64,000 nucleotides of DNA from Clostridia bacterium (GCA_017522345.1 JAFWZN010000030.1:1-64000), one strand, 5' to 3'. Numbered from the stretch's first letter, positions 52,965 through 62,201 are shown. Notes: generated by a model from the letters alone, not told the origin. Translations and numbers: made by a program.

Positions 52965-53900
52965 TTATTCCTCCTGCACGTCGAGGTCTTCCGGGCCGAA
53001 GGATTCGGGCAGAAGCTCGGACAGCATTTTCGTTTTCCACGGCGCGTTTTTCCCGCCGACCATTACGACCATATCGCCGTCTTTGAACTCGTTTAAAACC
53101 TGACGGCAGATGCCGCAGGGCCATGCGTAGCCTTCGTCGGTTGTGATGGCGATTTTGGTGAACCTTCTTGCGCCTGCCATGAGGGCGTTTGAAACGGCGC
53201 AGCGCTCGGCGCAGATGGTCGCGCCGTAGGAGGCGTTTTCAAAGTTTGCGCCCTGAAATGTGCGTCCGTCTTCAGAAAGAAGGCACGCGCCGACGCGGAA
53301 TTTCGAATAGGGAGAATAGGAAAAATCGAGCGCTTCGATGGCGAGCGACTGAAGAATTTCATTCGTCACGGGGGCGTCCTCCTTGCGGTAAAGCTGGATT
53401 TTTCGCATGGCTTTTTTTTCCATCTCGCGCATGATTCTCTTTTCCTCGTCCGTCATGTGGTCGTAGCCGAGCAGATGAAACATGGCGTGCGCGGTCAGGT
53501 AGCCGAGCTCGCGCTTGAACGAATGGCCGAATTGATTGGCCTGCTCCATGGCGCGTTGGGTGTTTAAAACGATATCGCCCAGAAAATAGCGATCAAATGC
53601 GGGATCATACGCTTTTTTCAGGCGTTTTTCGCTGTCCTTTGCCGTCTTGCCGGGGGCATAATGAATGCTTGGAAAGGACAAAACGTCTGTTTCTCTGTCT
53701 ACGCCCCGCATTTCTCGGTTGATGTCTTTGATTTCCTCTCCCGTGACAAGCGTTACCGAAACATAGGCGTTTTCGACGCCCTCGATTTCAAGGCATGCGT
53801 CCGAGACCGCCTCGGCAAGCGCCCAGAACCCGTCCGGCGCAAGGGAGTATTCGTCGATGTCATCAATCAGACAGCGCGATTTTTTTGTGATTTCGGTCAT
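52965..53900 (-). CDS. YbeY rRNA endonuclease fused to cytidine deaminase
   Basis: One 311-residue frame encodes two enzymes. Residues 1-170 are YbeY, with RGVDRETDVLSFP and the zinc motif HAMFHLLGYDH. Residues 178-311 are cytidine deaminase, with NASYGATICAERCA and PCGICRQVL. Normally these are separate genes, often with dgkA between; dgkA is absent here. Inside the junction is a perfect AAGGAGGA (53384-53377) seven bases before a GTG at 53369 (codon 178), so free cytidine deaminase is probably made too. It overlaps the 7TM-HD gene by four bases. Confidence 0.9.
   Translation of the reverse strand: MTEITKKSRCLIDDIDEYSLAPDGFWALAEAVSDACLEIEGVENAYVSVTLVTGEEIKDINREMRGVDRETDVLSFPSIHYAPGKTAKDSEKRLKKAYDPAFDRYFLGDIVLNTQRAMEQANQFGHSFKRELGYLTAHAMFHLLGYDHMTDEEKRIMREMEKKAMRKIQLYRKEDAPVTNEILQSLAIEALDFSYSPYSKFRVGACLLSEDGRTFQGANFENASYGATICAERCAVSNALMAGARRFTKIAITTDEGYAWPCGICRQVLNEFKDGDMVVMVGGKNAPWKTKMLSELLPESFGPEDLDVQEE
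53377..53384 (-). promoter_or_regulatory. Internal ribosome site for cytidine deaminase within the fused frame
   Basis: AAGGAGGA on the reverse strand, seven bases before GTG 53369, has ideal strength and spacing. It encodes Lys-Glu-Asp of the fused protein and implies a second translation start. Confidence 0.75.
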
Positions 53901-56107
53901 TTTTCCTCCGTATTGGGCGTTTTGGCGTTCTCTTGCTTGAGAGAATCAGGCTCCTCAGGCTTTTCCTCCGCTTTTTCTTCCGGCTTTGTCTGGGCGCTTT
54001 CGGCCAGCGCGCGAATGCGGGTGCGCGGAATTTCAATGGAGGGATATTCGATTCTTTCATGGAATACGCCGCTTAACACCGTGTAGAACGACATGCAAAT
54101 CTGGTCGATGTCGCTGTATGTCAGCTGGCAAGAATTCAGCTGACCGTCGTCGGCCTTCTGTCGGACGAGATTTCGGATGAGCTGATGAAGCTTTTCGGAA
54201 TCGGGAGAAGGCATACTGCGCGCGGCGGCTTCAACCGTATCGGCCAGCATGACGATCGCGGCTTCGCGGGATACGGGGCGCGGGCCGTCGTAGCGGAAAT
54301 CGTCCACGTTCACGTCGTCGCCGTTTTCCATACGGCTTTTGTTGTAGAAATACATAACCGGCGTATCGCCGTGGTGGCTTCTTACGATTTCAATGATGGG
54401 ATCGGGAATGCGCTCTTTTAAGAGCATTGCGGCGCCGTCCTTAGGATGGGCGGTCAAAATGGCGGTGGACACGCGCGGGTCGGTGCGGTCGTGGGGGTTG
54501 TCGCCCATCTGATTTTCTTTGAAATAGCTGGGGCGCTTTAGCTTTCCTACGTCGTGGTAATACGCGCCGACGCGGGCGAGAAGCGCGTTCGCGCCGATTT
54601 CGCCGGCGGCGGCTTCGGCAAGGTTGGCGACGATAATGGAATGATGATAGGTGCCGGGGGCTTCCAGAAGAAGTCTTCTTAAAAGCGGCTGATTGGGGTT
54701 GGAAAGCTCAATCAGCTTTGAGGGGGTGACGATGTTGAAAATACCCTCCATGATGGGCATGAGCGCGATGCACAAAATCGCAGCTAATATGCCGCTTCCG
54801 GCGGACCATTCGGCCATGATTAAAACGTTCATAAGGTTTGCGTTGTTGACAAGGCCGATGGCGAAGGTGCAGATCATATTGCTAAGGCCGATGGCAAGAC
54901 CTGCAAGAAGCGTTGTGGTTCTTTGCTGCTTGCGCTTGAGAACCAAAAGACCTACCATGCCGCCGACGAAGGAATTGATGACGATGGTAAACATCGCCAT
55001 GTTGAAAAAGCCTGTGGAGGCGCTGGCAAAAAGCGATATGACAACGGACAGAACCACGTTCATCACAATGGCGAGTCTGCGCTTGACAAGCTGGGAAACC
55101 ATTAAAATGCCAAGCGTTGTCGGCATGAGATACGGGCTTATGTCGCGAACGAGCAGGCTGGTTCCCACCACGATTACGCTGATTAACGCAAGCAGGAAAA
55201 GCTCCTTGAATTTGGGAATGATCTCCGGGTCGAAAAGCCAGATATACACAACCACGGCGGTTCCGAGCAGAAGAACCAGAAGCGCGACGCCGTAATAGAG
55301 CGTAATATCCAGACCGCTTGCTTTGATGATTCCAAGGGAATCGAGCATTCTGTACTGGGCTTCCGTGACGATTTCGCCGTCTGATACAATGACCTCGCCC
55401 TTGATTTTTACCTGCGGCGGAATTTTGTCCATCTCGGCTTTTCGGGCGGCGTTTGTGGCTTCCTCGTCAAAAAAATAGTTGGGGCGGATCACGTCTTTTA
55501 AGAATTTTGCGACGACTTTCACGATGGTTTCGTCCGCGCCTTCCAAAAGCAGCGTGTCGGCTATGTCGTTTACGGCGGATTCCGTCTGGTTTTCCATGAG
55601 GTTTCCGGCCAGCTTTTCGCTTAAAAGACCGGTTGCCCTTGAAATGAGGGCGTTGAGCGCGCCCTCTTCGGCGCGTCCGATGGCAGTCAGCTCCTCAACG
55701 GTTATGGAAACCGGCGCAAACTGTTCGTTTGCGCTTGCAAGCTGGTTTTCTGTCGCGGCTGCGTCGCCCTCGCTCACGCGGGAAAGCGAAGCCACCTGCG
55801 CAAGCACCTTAAAGCGAGCGGCGGCCTCCTCCTCGACGGATTTACGAACGGTTTCATCCACGATATAGATGCTTCGCACGTTTCCGGCGGCGGCGGAGCG
55901 CAGCTTGTTGGTGGTGATGGTATCTTCTACATCCTTGGTGGCCTTAATGGTGTTGGGCGCGGGCTGACCAATCTGGATGTCGTATCTTTCCGGCGTGATG
56001 GCGGCGGAAAGCAGCGCAAAGAGCGTGAAGAACAAAAATACGCTAAGCAAGGTGTAGCTGAGCGCTGCGCCGATTTTTCTGCCTGTGCGCATTTTCTTTT
56101 TGGTCAT
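53897..56107 (-). CDS. 7TM-HD family phosphohydrolase (PgpH-like)
   Basis: The 736-residue membrane protein has an N-terminal anchor (residues 15-37), an extracellular domain to about 280, seven membrane segments, and a cytoplasmic HD domain with GTYHHSIIVANLAEAA and YYHDVGKLKRP near residue 515. The Listeria homologue PgpH degrades cyclic di-AMP, and the same is likely here. The acidic tail (KPEEKAEEKPEEPDSL) is typical. It overlaps ybeY by four bases and follows phoH, the conserved order. Confidence 0.93.
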   Translation of the reverse strand: MTKKKMRTGRKIGAALSYTLLSVFLFFTLFALLSAAITPERYDIQIGQPAPNTIKATKDVEDTITTNKLRSAAAGNVRSIYIVDETVRKSVEEEAAARFKVLAQVASLSRVSEGDAAATENQLASANEQFAPVSITVEELTAIGRAEEGALNALISRATGLLSEKLAGNLMENQTESAVNDIADTLLLEGADETIVKVVAKFLKDVIRPNYFFDEEATNAARKAEMDKIPPQVKIKGEVIVSDGEIVTEAQYRMLDSLGIIKASGLDITLYYGVALLVLLLGTAVVVYIWLFDPEIIPKFKELFLLALISVIVVGTSLLVRDISPYLMPTTLGILMVSQLVKRRLAIVMNVVLSVVISLFASASTGFFNMAMFTIVINSFVGGMVGLLVLKRKQQRTTTLLAGLAIGLSNMICTFAIGLVNNANLMNVLIMAEWSAGSGILAAILCIALMPIMEGIFNIVTPSKLIELSNPNQPLLRRLLLEAPGTYHHSIIVANLAEAAAGEIGANALLARVGAYYHDVGKLKRPSYFKENQMGDNPHDRTDPRVSTAILTAHPKDGAAMLLKERIPDPIIEIVRSHHGDTPVMYFYNKSRMENGDDVNVDDFRYDGPRPVSREAAIVMLADTVEAAARSMPSPDSEKLHQLIRNLVRQKADDGQLNSCQLTYSDIDQICMSFYTVLSGVFHERIEYPSIEIPRTRIRALAESAQTKPEEKAEEKPEEPDSLKQENAKTPNTEEK

Positions 56108-56175
56108 GACTGTATCTACCTCCGTGTGGTTGGGAAAAACGATGTGCTTGTGATTGCAAGGGATAATAATATGCT

Positions 56176-57189
56176 TTACGGTCTTCTGGGCACAAAGCGC
56201 CTTTCGCTCTCGCGCTGATTTTGAGCGTTATGCTTTTCATACGCTTTGACGATGGCCTGCACCAGCTCGTGGCGAACGACGTCCTTGTGCGTGAGGGTGA
56301 CGATGCCGATATCGTCCACGTCCTTTAACACCTCAAGCGCTTCGACGAGGCCGCTTTTGCTTCTGCCTGGAAGGTCAATCTGCGTAACGTCGCCCGTGAC
56401 GACCATTTTGGAGCCCTGACCCATGCGGGTTAGGAACATTTTCATCTGCTCGCTGGTCGTATTCTGCGCCTCGTCTAAAATGATGAACGCGTCGTTTAAC
56501 GTGCGGCCGCGCATGTAGGCCAGCGGCGCAACCTCGACCGCGCCGCGTTCAAGCAGCCGCTGATAGGCCTCCATGCCCATCATTTCGTTGATCGCGTCGT
56601 GCAGAGGCCGCAAATACGGGTCTACCTTCTGCTGAAGATCGCCCGGCAGGAAGCCCAGCTTTTCGCCGGCCTCCACGGCGGGGCGCGTCAGAATGATGCG
56701 CTCGATATCCTTGTTTTTGAGCGCGACCACGGCCATCGCAACGGCCAGATACGTTTTTCCCGTACCGGCGGGGCCGATTCCGAAGGAAAGCGTATTTTTC
56801 TTGATTGCGTCCACATATTTTTTCTGGCCGAGGGTTTTGCACTTGACCTGACGGCCTTTATAGGTGATGGCGATAACGTCGCGCATGATCTCTCCGATTC
56901 TGTCGGCATTGCCCTCCGAGGCAAGATCAATGGCATAGCGAATGCGCGAGCGGTCGATGGGGTCGCCGCGCGCGATGATTTCAAGAAGCTTATCAAGCGT
57001 TAACCGCGCAAGGCGCACCTTTTCCTCTTCGCCCGTTAATGTGATTTCGTTTCCGTGCGCGAAAATCTGAACGTTCAGCTCGCGGCGGATCAAGTCGATG
57101 TTTTCATCATTCAGTCCGAAAAGCGCGATAAATCTTTCCGGTTCGTCCACGTACATTTTGTCGGAAATAATCTCCGGTCCAAATTCCAA
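56176..57189 (-). CDS. PhoH-like ATPase (YbeZ family)
   Basis: The 337-residue protein has Walker A GPAGTGKTYLAVA near residue 139, Walker B FIILDEAQNTT, and GDVTQIDLPG. PhoH-like proteins have a helicase-type ATPase fold and work with YbeY in RNA metabolism. The start is TTG at 57189: AAGGAGGA lies seven bases upstream, overlapping the yqfD stop, and N-terminal similarity (LEFGPEIISDKMYVDEPERF) begins there. Upstream in-frame codons overlap yqfD and are not family-like. Confidence 0.92.
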   Translation of the reverse strand: MEFGPEIISDKMYVDEPERFIALFGLNDENIDLIRRELNVQIFAHGNEITLTGEEEKVRLARLTLDKLLEIIARGDPIDRSRIRYAIDLASEGNADRIGEIMRDVIAITYKGRQVKCKTLGQKKYVDAIKKNTLSFGIGPAGTGKTYLAVAMAVVALKNKDIERIILTRPAVEAGEKLGFLPGDLQQKVDPYLRPLHDAINEMMGMEAYQRLLERGAVEVAPLAYMRGRTLNDAFIILDEAQNTTSEQMKMFLTRMGQGSKMVVTGDVTQIDLPGRSKSGLVEALEVLKDVDDIGIVTLTHKDVVRHELVQAIVKAYEKHNAQNQRESERRFVPRRP

Positions 57190-57193
57190 TTGT

Positions 57194-58327
57194 TTATCCT
57201 CCTTGCCTGCTTTCAGCAATATCCATAATCCATTCAACAACCGCTGTGCAGACGATTGTATTTTCATCCTGTTTTTTAAAGTCCGCCCAATGGCGAAGCT
57301 CCGCCGCGCCCTCGGGCGCATTTTTTCGCGCCTTTGCCAGCGCGCTTTCAAACGCAGTTTTTTCGGCTGCGTCTTTATCTATGAACGCGTTTTCCGTTTT
57401 TAATTCGTAAAAGGTGGTATGAATAAGCCTTATCGGTACAAACAGCCCGACGAGCTTTGATTCGCGCGCCTGCGCTTCAAACGCGTGAAAAGGGTTTTCA
57501 CCCGCTAATTTCCTCGTAAAAAACGGGGTCTGAATTTCGGTTGTCGTTTCGGCTCTGCCGGTTCGAACCTGCTTTTCGATAACAAGATTGACCGCGCTTT
57601 CGCCCTTCGTCCACACGCGGGCGGTAACGGTTCCCTCGGCGCGGACGAAGGAGACTTCTCCGTCCCGGCCGGCGCGTTCCTGACCCAGAATCAGGATATC
57701 GCCCTTAAGCACGGTGTCTCCGCTTTTGACCTTCGCCTGTCCTGCAAAGACGTTGATATCCACAATCACGCCGTCCGCTTTCGCAGTCAGATCCCGCGTT
57801 TTTGTGATATCAAAAACGCCCGGCGCGCTTTCGGCCTTTACGCAGTTGATTTTAAGCGCCACGCCCGAAATCTTCACGCCAATGTGCGCAAACTCGGGGT
57901 TTTCGGCCTCCAGCAGTCTTGAAACAGCGCTCACATCCACGCCGGACTTCCTGCATCCGACAGAAACGCCGGCCCGATAGAGGCTTTCGCGGATTTCGCT
58001 GCCCGCGCCCGAGACGTCAAGAAACCATATGCGAAGCGACAGAATGTATATAAGCGCAATTCCGATGATCAGCCCCGCTGCCAAAAAGGCATGCGAGCGA
58101 AGGCTTCTTAACGCCCTTGCCCTGCCCCGGACGGCAATCACCTTATAGGGAAGGGAATATTTTTCGATCAGCGTGCGGAAATTCTTTTCGTCGCGGCCCG
58201 ACACCCACACATTCAGCGTGTGCTCATTGGGCGCGGATACGTCGTGAACGCAGACGCCGTTCTCGGCAGCGTGCGATAGGAGCTTTGCGCCCATAAAGGT
58301 ATCAATGGAGAAAAGGATTTCGCCCAT
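57194..58327 (-). CDS. yqfD: Sporulation protein YqfD
   Basis: The 377-residue protein has one membrane segment (AFLAAGLIIGIALIYILSL, residues 84-102) followed by an outward region with DVSGAGSEIRESLYRAGV and ADGVIVDINVFAGQAKVKSGD. YqfD is a mother-cell sporulation protein in Bacillus and Clostridia. It overlaps yqfC by one base (TGATG). Together with yqfC it is the best evidence that the organism descends from spore formers. Confidence 0.92.
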   Translation of the reverse strand: MGEILFSIDTFMGAKLLSHAAENGVCVHDVSAPNEHTLNVWVSGRDEKNFRTLIEKYSLPYKVIAVRGRARALRSLRSHAFLAAGLIIGIALIYILSLRIWFLDVSGAGSEIRESLYRAGVSVGCRKSGVDVSAVSRLLEAENPEFAHIGVKISGVALKINCVKAESAPGVFDITKTRDLTAKADGVIVDINVFAGQAKVKSGDTVLKGDILILGQERAGRDGEVSFVRAEGTVTARVWTKGESAVNLVIEKQVRTGRAETTTEIQTPFFTRKLAGENPFHAFEAQARESKLVGLFVPIRLIHTTFYELKTENAFIDKDAAEKTAFESALAKARKNAPEGAAELRHWADFKKQDENTIVCTAVVEWIMDIAESRQGG

Positions 58328-58602
58328 CAGTCCATGGCCCTGCGCTTTTCAAAAGCGACGCACGCGATCGCACCCAATACAATCAGCGCGCCCTTTCTCA
58401 TTTCCGAGATGGAAAGGCCGTCTCCTTCGATCAGAACGCACCCGTCCGATCCCTGAAGAACGATTCTCTTTTGAGAAAGCTCCGATACAAACGAATAGTT
58501 TTCGACCATCAGCCGCTCGGAGCCCACTGCATACAACCGTATGCGCCCGGGCAGAACGTCGTCGAGCCATGTGAGAAGCGCAGAAACGCAGCCCTTTTTC
58601 AA
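58327..58602 (-). CDS. yqfC: YabP/YqfC-family sporulation protein
   Basis: This 91-residue protein has the family core RIRLYAVGSERLMVENYSF and GDGLSISEMRKGALIVLG. YqfC is sigma-E-controlled and associated with spore-coat formation. AGGAGGGATGCCGC precedes the start. It heads the block that runs without large gaps to recO. Confidence 0.88.
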   Translation of the reverse strand: MKKGCVSALLTWLDDVLPGRIRLYAVGSERLMVENYSFVSELSQKRIVLQGSDGCVLIEGDGLSISEMRKGALIVLGAIACVAFEKRRAMD

Positions 58603-58661
58603 GCGGCATCCCTCCTAAAAGAAACATGCATCGCTTGATGGTATGCGTTAATGGCTTTTTC

Positions 58662-58973
58662 TCATTCGCCTTTTTTGTCTTCTGCCTTGATGGAAAAAAC
58701 CGCGCGGGTCACGGATTCGGAAAGGTTCGACATGCTTTCGTTTAAAAGCCGTCTTTCCTTCTTTTGTTCTTCGATAAACGACTTGTCGTGCTGATCCATC
58801 CGCTTAAGAATTTCTTCCTTCAATTCCAAAACGGCGCTTTCCAGCTTTTTTACCTTCAAAACGCAAACGCAAAGCGCGCTTGCCAGCGCAATGATCGCTG
58901 CTGCGCAGCTGATCAAAATACCGTATGCCTTCAAAAATTCAATAATCACGAAAGGAAATACCGCCCTTTCCAT
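58662..58973 (-). CDS. Small membrane-anchored coiled-coil protein, unknown function
   Basis: The 103-residue protein has one membrane segment (about residues 8-38, very hydrophobic) and a charged coiled-coil tail (LKEEILKRMDQHDKSFIEEQ) ending in a basic stretch. I do not recognise a family. AGAATAACCTTT precedes the start, a weak ribosome site, but a good promoter lies just upstream. It is 59 bases upstream of yqfC and may be co-transcribed with it. Confidence 0.6.
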   Translation of the reverse strand: MERAVFPFVIIEFLKAYGILISCAAAIIALASALCVCVLKVKKLESAVLELKEEILKRMDQHDKSFIEEQKKERRLLNESMSNLSESVTRAVFSIKAEDKKGE

Positions 58974-58996
58974 AAAGGTTATTCTTTTCCTACTAT

Positions 58997-59024
58997 ATTA
59001 TACATGATATGAGTAAAAAAACAA
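58997..59024 (-). promoter_or_regulatory. Promoter of the small membrane protein and possibly the yqfC block
   Basis: On the reverse strand TTGTTT (59024-59019), a 16-base spacer and TATAAT (59002-58997) lie 24 bases before the start codon. It is a sigma-A type, not an obvious sporulation promoter. Confidence 0.65.
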
Positions 59025-59049
59025 GCATAGGCGTGTATAAGAATAAAAA

Positions 59050-59078
59050 GAGGGCCGGTTTCCGTAAAGAAACAGCCC
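59050..59078 (-). terminator. Terminator-like hairpin in the repeat-rich gap
   Basis: GGGC and GTTTC pair with GAAAC and GCCC across short internal loops; on the reverse strand TCTTTTTATT follows. It would end any transcript from the lpl operon or the broken EF-Tu-like gene. Confidence 0.5.
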
Positions 59079-59128
59079 GAAAAGGGAAGAATCCCATATA
59101 TGGTTTTATACAATAAATGAACATCTCT

Positions 59129-59283
59129 GCCAAAAGGCTTCCCCTGCGGAGGGGAAGCTGTCAGCGTAGCTGACTGATGAGGTGTTCCCGTCACAAATTT
59201 GATGTTAGCCGGGCAGAGATCAATCCCCAACGCCACCTCATCCGTCTCGGCTTCGCCGATCCACCTTCCCTCAAGGGGAAGGC
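59129..59283. repeat. Palindromic intergenic repeat element, copy 2 (copy 1 at 26015-26170)
   Basis: The ends match copy 1: GCCAAAAGGCTTCCCCT, GGGGAAGCTGTC, TGACTGATGAGGTG on the left and CCACCTCATCCGTCTCGGC, CCACCTTCCC, GGGGAAGGC on the right. The inner roughly 50 bases are less conserved. It abuts the broken end of an EF-Tu-like gene. Confidence 0.85.
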
Positions 59284-59334
59284 TGTTGGCTTCTGTGCGT
59301 GTCACGCACTGTTTTTTTCTTCCAAAGTACGCCG

Positions 59335-59450
59335 GTTGTGAGATAGTTCTCCCTGATCAGGTGATGCGGGCGGTATCCGTCAAAGGCAGGAGTCTTTCGG
59401 CAGCCGTCAAAATCAAAAAGGACTTCTATATCGGGTGTGCGGTTCTGCAT
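59335..59450 (-). pseudogene. Broken EF-Tu-like gene fragment (domain III-like)
   Basis: From ATG 59450, with AAAGGA upstream, about 38 residues (MQNRTPDIEV..., GYRPHHLIRENYLTTGV) resemble the start of domain III of elongation factor Tu and small EF-Tu-like proteins. Similarity ends at TTGV; the frame then enters unrelated sequence and the palindromic repeat. The rest of the gene is missing, so this is probably a remnant. Confidence 0.55.
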
Positions 59451-59479
59451 AGGTGTTCCTTTCATGACTGCCACGGAAA

Positions 59480-59503
59480 AGGGCTGTCCGTTTGGACAGC
59501 CCT
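59480..59503 (-). terminator. Terminator of the lpl-type ABC operon
   Basis: A perfect 10-base stem (AGGGCTGTCC with GGACAGCCCT) with a 4-base loop is followed on the reverse strand by TTTTCC. It lies 20 bases after the binding-protein stop. Confidence 0.85.
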
Positions 59504-59522
59504 GAGGTTTAAGCCGGATGGA

Positions 59523-61211
59523 TTATTCGCCCTTGAAGCGATCGTAGCGGGCCTGGTATACTTCGATAACCTTGTCGAGGCCCAGTTCGCGGAGCTCTTC
59601 GAGGTGGGCGTCGAGGTCGGCAACGTCCTTATCGCCGCGGATGAGGGCAACGAACAGCTCGTTGAGGGCGGTGGTCAGCTCGGCTTCGTACTCGGCGAGG
59701 ATTTCAACTTCTTCGTCGGTGGGCAGAGCCAGGTAGGTGTTGACGTTGGTCTGGAACATGGTGGCTTCCTTCTGCTCAAGAAGCTTCCAGTTGGAGATCA
59801 GGTTTTCGGCATTGCGGCCGGAAGGATCGGCAGCGTTCGCTTTCGCGAGCTGATCCTTGGCATATTCGCTCTCCAGGAGGGCGTCAACGCTCTCAAAGGT
59901 ACCGATGGGTTCTCCGTTGAACTTCTGATAGGTGCGGGAGATCTCGATGATCGGGAGAACGGCGCGGTCCATGTAGAAACGTCCGCCGCCGAGGCCGGCT
60001 GCGAGGGCTTCTTCATTGGTCATGCCGCTGGTGAGGCTTACGAGGTTGCCCTTCTCATCGATTTCATAATCTCTGCCTTCGAGGCCGTACTTTTCCCAGG
60101 CCCAGTACTCTTCGGTGAAGCAGAGGTCGAGAAGCTTGGCAGCAGCTTCCTTGTCAACGCTGCTCATGAACGCATAGTAGCCGTTGTAAACGGTCAGCGC
60201 GTAGTCGCCGCGGCAGGTGGGGAAGGCGTCGTCGGTGCCCTGGATGGCGAGAGGGGCATAGTGCGCGTTTTCGTCGCCAGTCAGATCTTCGCGGGTGTCA
60301 AAAGCCTTTACCTGATAGTAGCAGGCGCTGACAACGTTCTGGGAAATGAGGGAAGAGGTATCGGTGGTGTAGAGGGAGCCCTTGTCCGCGAGGGAAAGAA
60401 CGTCGGCTTCTACCATGGACTGAACGAACTCAACATACGCCGGGAAGCCAGCCTGATAGAAGGGGGTGGTGATCTTATCGGTGTTGGGGTCGAGGCCGAT
60501 GGAGTTGAGGATCAGGCCGTACCAGCCGGCGATGCCGCTGTGCTTTAAGAGGGACATGTCGGTGGCGAAGAGAGCCTTTTCATTCTGGAGGCCGTCGCCG
60601 TTGGCGTCGTTCTCACGGAAAGCAATGAGGGTCTCAACGAACTCTTCGGGGGTGGTGGGCATGTCGAGGTTCAGCTTGTCCAGCCAATCCTGACGGATGC
60701 CTACGCCGTAGGTGTTGTTGTAGCCGCCGATGTCGAATTCGCCGGCCAGGGTGCCCTGAAGCGCCCAGAACTTGCCGTCTTCACCGGTGCCGGCCTTGCG
60801 GAGGATGCCGTACTGACCATCGGGAGCAAGGAAGGAGGCGGCGGTGCCGTCGGAGTACGCAAGGATGTCGTCAACGCTGGTCAGCATGCCGCGGTTGATT
60901 AAGTTGTTCAGGGTGACGTTGTCGATCTCGAGGAACATGAGGTCGGCAAGGTCGGTCTGGGTTGCGAGGCGGGTGGTGATGGCGGTCTTGTACTGGTCGG
61001 CTTCAACGTAATCAATTACGAGGTCGATGCCGAGAGCACGGGTCTTGTCCATGATCCACTGATAAGCAGCGGAATCCTTAAAGTAACCCATGCGGGCGTT
61101 GCCCTGATTGTAGCCCAGTACGGTCAGGGTGGTGAGGTCTTCTTCGGCGAATACGGGTGCTACAGAGAGAACCAGCATCAGCGCGAGAACGAGAGCAAGA
61201 AGCTTTTTCAT
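59523..61211 (-). CDS. ABC sugar-binding protein (LplA-like)
   Basis: The 562-residue extracellular binding protein has a signal peptide of about 22 residues ending APVFA, again with no lipobox cysteine. Features of the LplA-type family include TLTVLGYNQGNARMGYFKDS, YGVGIRQDWLDKLNLDMPTT and DANGDGLQNEKALF. Codon use is strongly biased, suggesting high expression. AAAGGAGGCACCACT is a strong ribosome site. It is third in the operon after two permeases; these systems import complex sugars or aldouronates. Confidence 0.92.
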   Translation of the reverse strand: MKKLLALVLALMLVLSVAPVFAEEDLTTLTVLGYNQGNARMGYFKDSAAYQWIMDKTRALGIDLVIDYVEADQYKTAITTRLATQTDLADLMFLEIDNVTLNNLINRGMLTSVDDILAYSDGTAASFLAPDGQYGILRKAGTGEDGKFWALQGTLAGEFDIGGYNNTYGVGIRQDWLDKLNLDMPTTPEEFVETLIAFRENDANGDGLQNEKALFATDMSLLKHSGIAGWYGLILNSIGLDPNTDKITTPFYQAGFPAYVEFVQSMVEADVLSLADKGSLYTTDTSSLISQNVVSACYYQVKAFDTREDLTGDENAHYAPLAIQGTDDAFPTCRGDYALTVYNGYYAFMSSVDKEAAAKLLDLCFTEEYWAWEKYGLEGRDYEIDEKGNLVSLTSGMTNEEALAAGLGGGRFYMDRAVLPIIEISRTYQKFNGEPIGTFESVDALLESEYAKDQLAKANAADPSGRNAENLISNWKLLEQKEATMFQTNVNTYLALPTDEEVEILAEYEAELTTALNELFVALIRGDKDVADLDAHLEELRELGLDKVIEVYQARYDRFKGE

Positions 61212-61265
61212 AGTGGTGCCTCCTTTTGATATTTGATTATCGGGCTTAAACCCGTTTAATCCGGA

Positions 61266-62189
61266 TCATTCCTTGAGGGAGCCAAGCATGACGCCCTTTA
61301 CAAAGTAGTTCTGGAAGAAGGGATATGCAATCAGCATGGGGAGAGAGGAAACGATGATGACGGTGTACTTCATCTGGTTGTTGGAAATCTGGGATTCCTG
61401 CATGCGGCGCAGGGCTTCCGCATCGTTCATGCTGTCGCCCAGCTGCTCGGTCTGCTCAATGAGGATACGGCGCAGATACAATTGCAGAGGCTGCCAGTCA
61501 TGCTCGGTGATGTAAATGGAAGCGTGGTACCAGCTGTTCCATACGCCGATGATGGTGTAAAGCGCAACAACGGCCAGAATGGGCTTTGAGGTCGGCAGAT
61601 AAACATTCCACAGGATTCTGTAGCTGTTTGCGCCGTCCAGCTTTGCGCTTTCACGAAGGGATTCGGGAATGGAGTGGAAGTAGGAGCGGGTGAGAATGAT
61701 GTACCAGATGGAATAGGAGCCGGGCAGAATCAGCGCCCAGGGGGTATTGTACAGACCCAGCTTGGTCATCAGGATGAATTCCGGGATGATGCCGCCGGCG
61801 ACGTACATGGGGATCAGAAGGAAGAAGGTGACAAACTTTCTTCCGTAGAGCTTGCGCACAGTCAGGGGATAAGCGACCAATACGGAGGTCAGAAGGTTGA
61901 GTACTGCGCGGACGGAGCAGTAGAAAATGGTATTTTTGTATGCCGTCCAGAGGCGGATATCGGACAGGATTCGCTCATAGCCGCCCAGGAAGAATCCCTT
62001 GGGCCACCAGTATACGCGCATGGTGAGCGCCTCGCGCGGAGAGCTTAAGGAAAGCACGAGCACGTAATACATGGGGTAAATGGTGATAAAGGCGATAATC
62101 GCGGCGACGAAATAGATCAGTATCTGTCCCAGTATACTTCTGTCTTTTATGCGGTTGGAGGGCTTTACGAGAACGGCTTTTTCTTTCAT
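61266..62189 (-). CDS. ABC sugar permease (LplC/YtcP type)
   Basis: The 307-residue membrane protein has six predicted segments. It has the EAA loop LRESAKLDGANSYRILWNVYLP near residue 187 and the family ending YPFFQNYFVKGVMLGSLKE. It pairs with the upstream LplB-type permease, starting 12 bases after it. No ATPase gene is in the operon. Confidence 0.94.
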   Translation of the reverse strand: MKEKAVLVKPSNRIKDRSILGQILIYFVAAIIAFITIYPMYYVLVLSLSSPREALTMRVYWWPKGFFLGGYERILSDIRLWTAYKNTIFYCSVRAVLNLLTSVLVAYPLTVRKLYGRKFVTFFLLIPMYVAGGIIPEFILMTKLGLYNTPWALILPGSYSIWYIILTRSYFHSIPESLRESAKLDGANSYRILWNVYLPTSKPILAVVALYTIIGVWNSWYHASIYITEHDWQPLQLYLRRILIEQTEQLGDSMNDAEALRRMQESQISNNQMKYTVIIVSSLPMLIAYPFFQNYFVKGVMLGSLKE

Positions 62190-62201
62190 TTTTCTCCCTC
62201 C

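Noticed and set aside
30790..53900. Stop-codon reassignment as an explanation for the two fused genes
   Set aside because: TAA, TAG and TGA all end clear genes in the window, and no in-frame stops occur inside the fusions.
58979..59305. Reverse-strand 108-codon frame across the palindromic repeat
   Set aside because: Translation of the repeat and flanks; a typical spurious frame from such elements.
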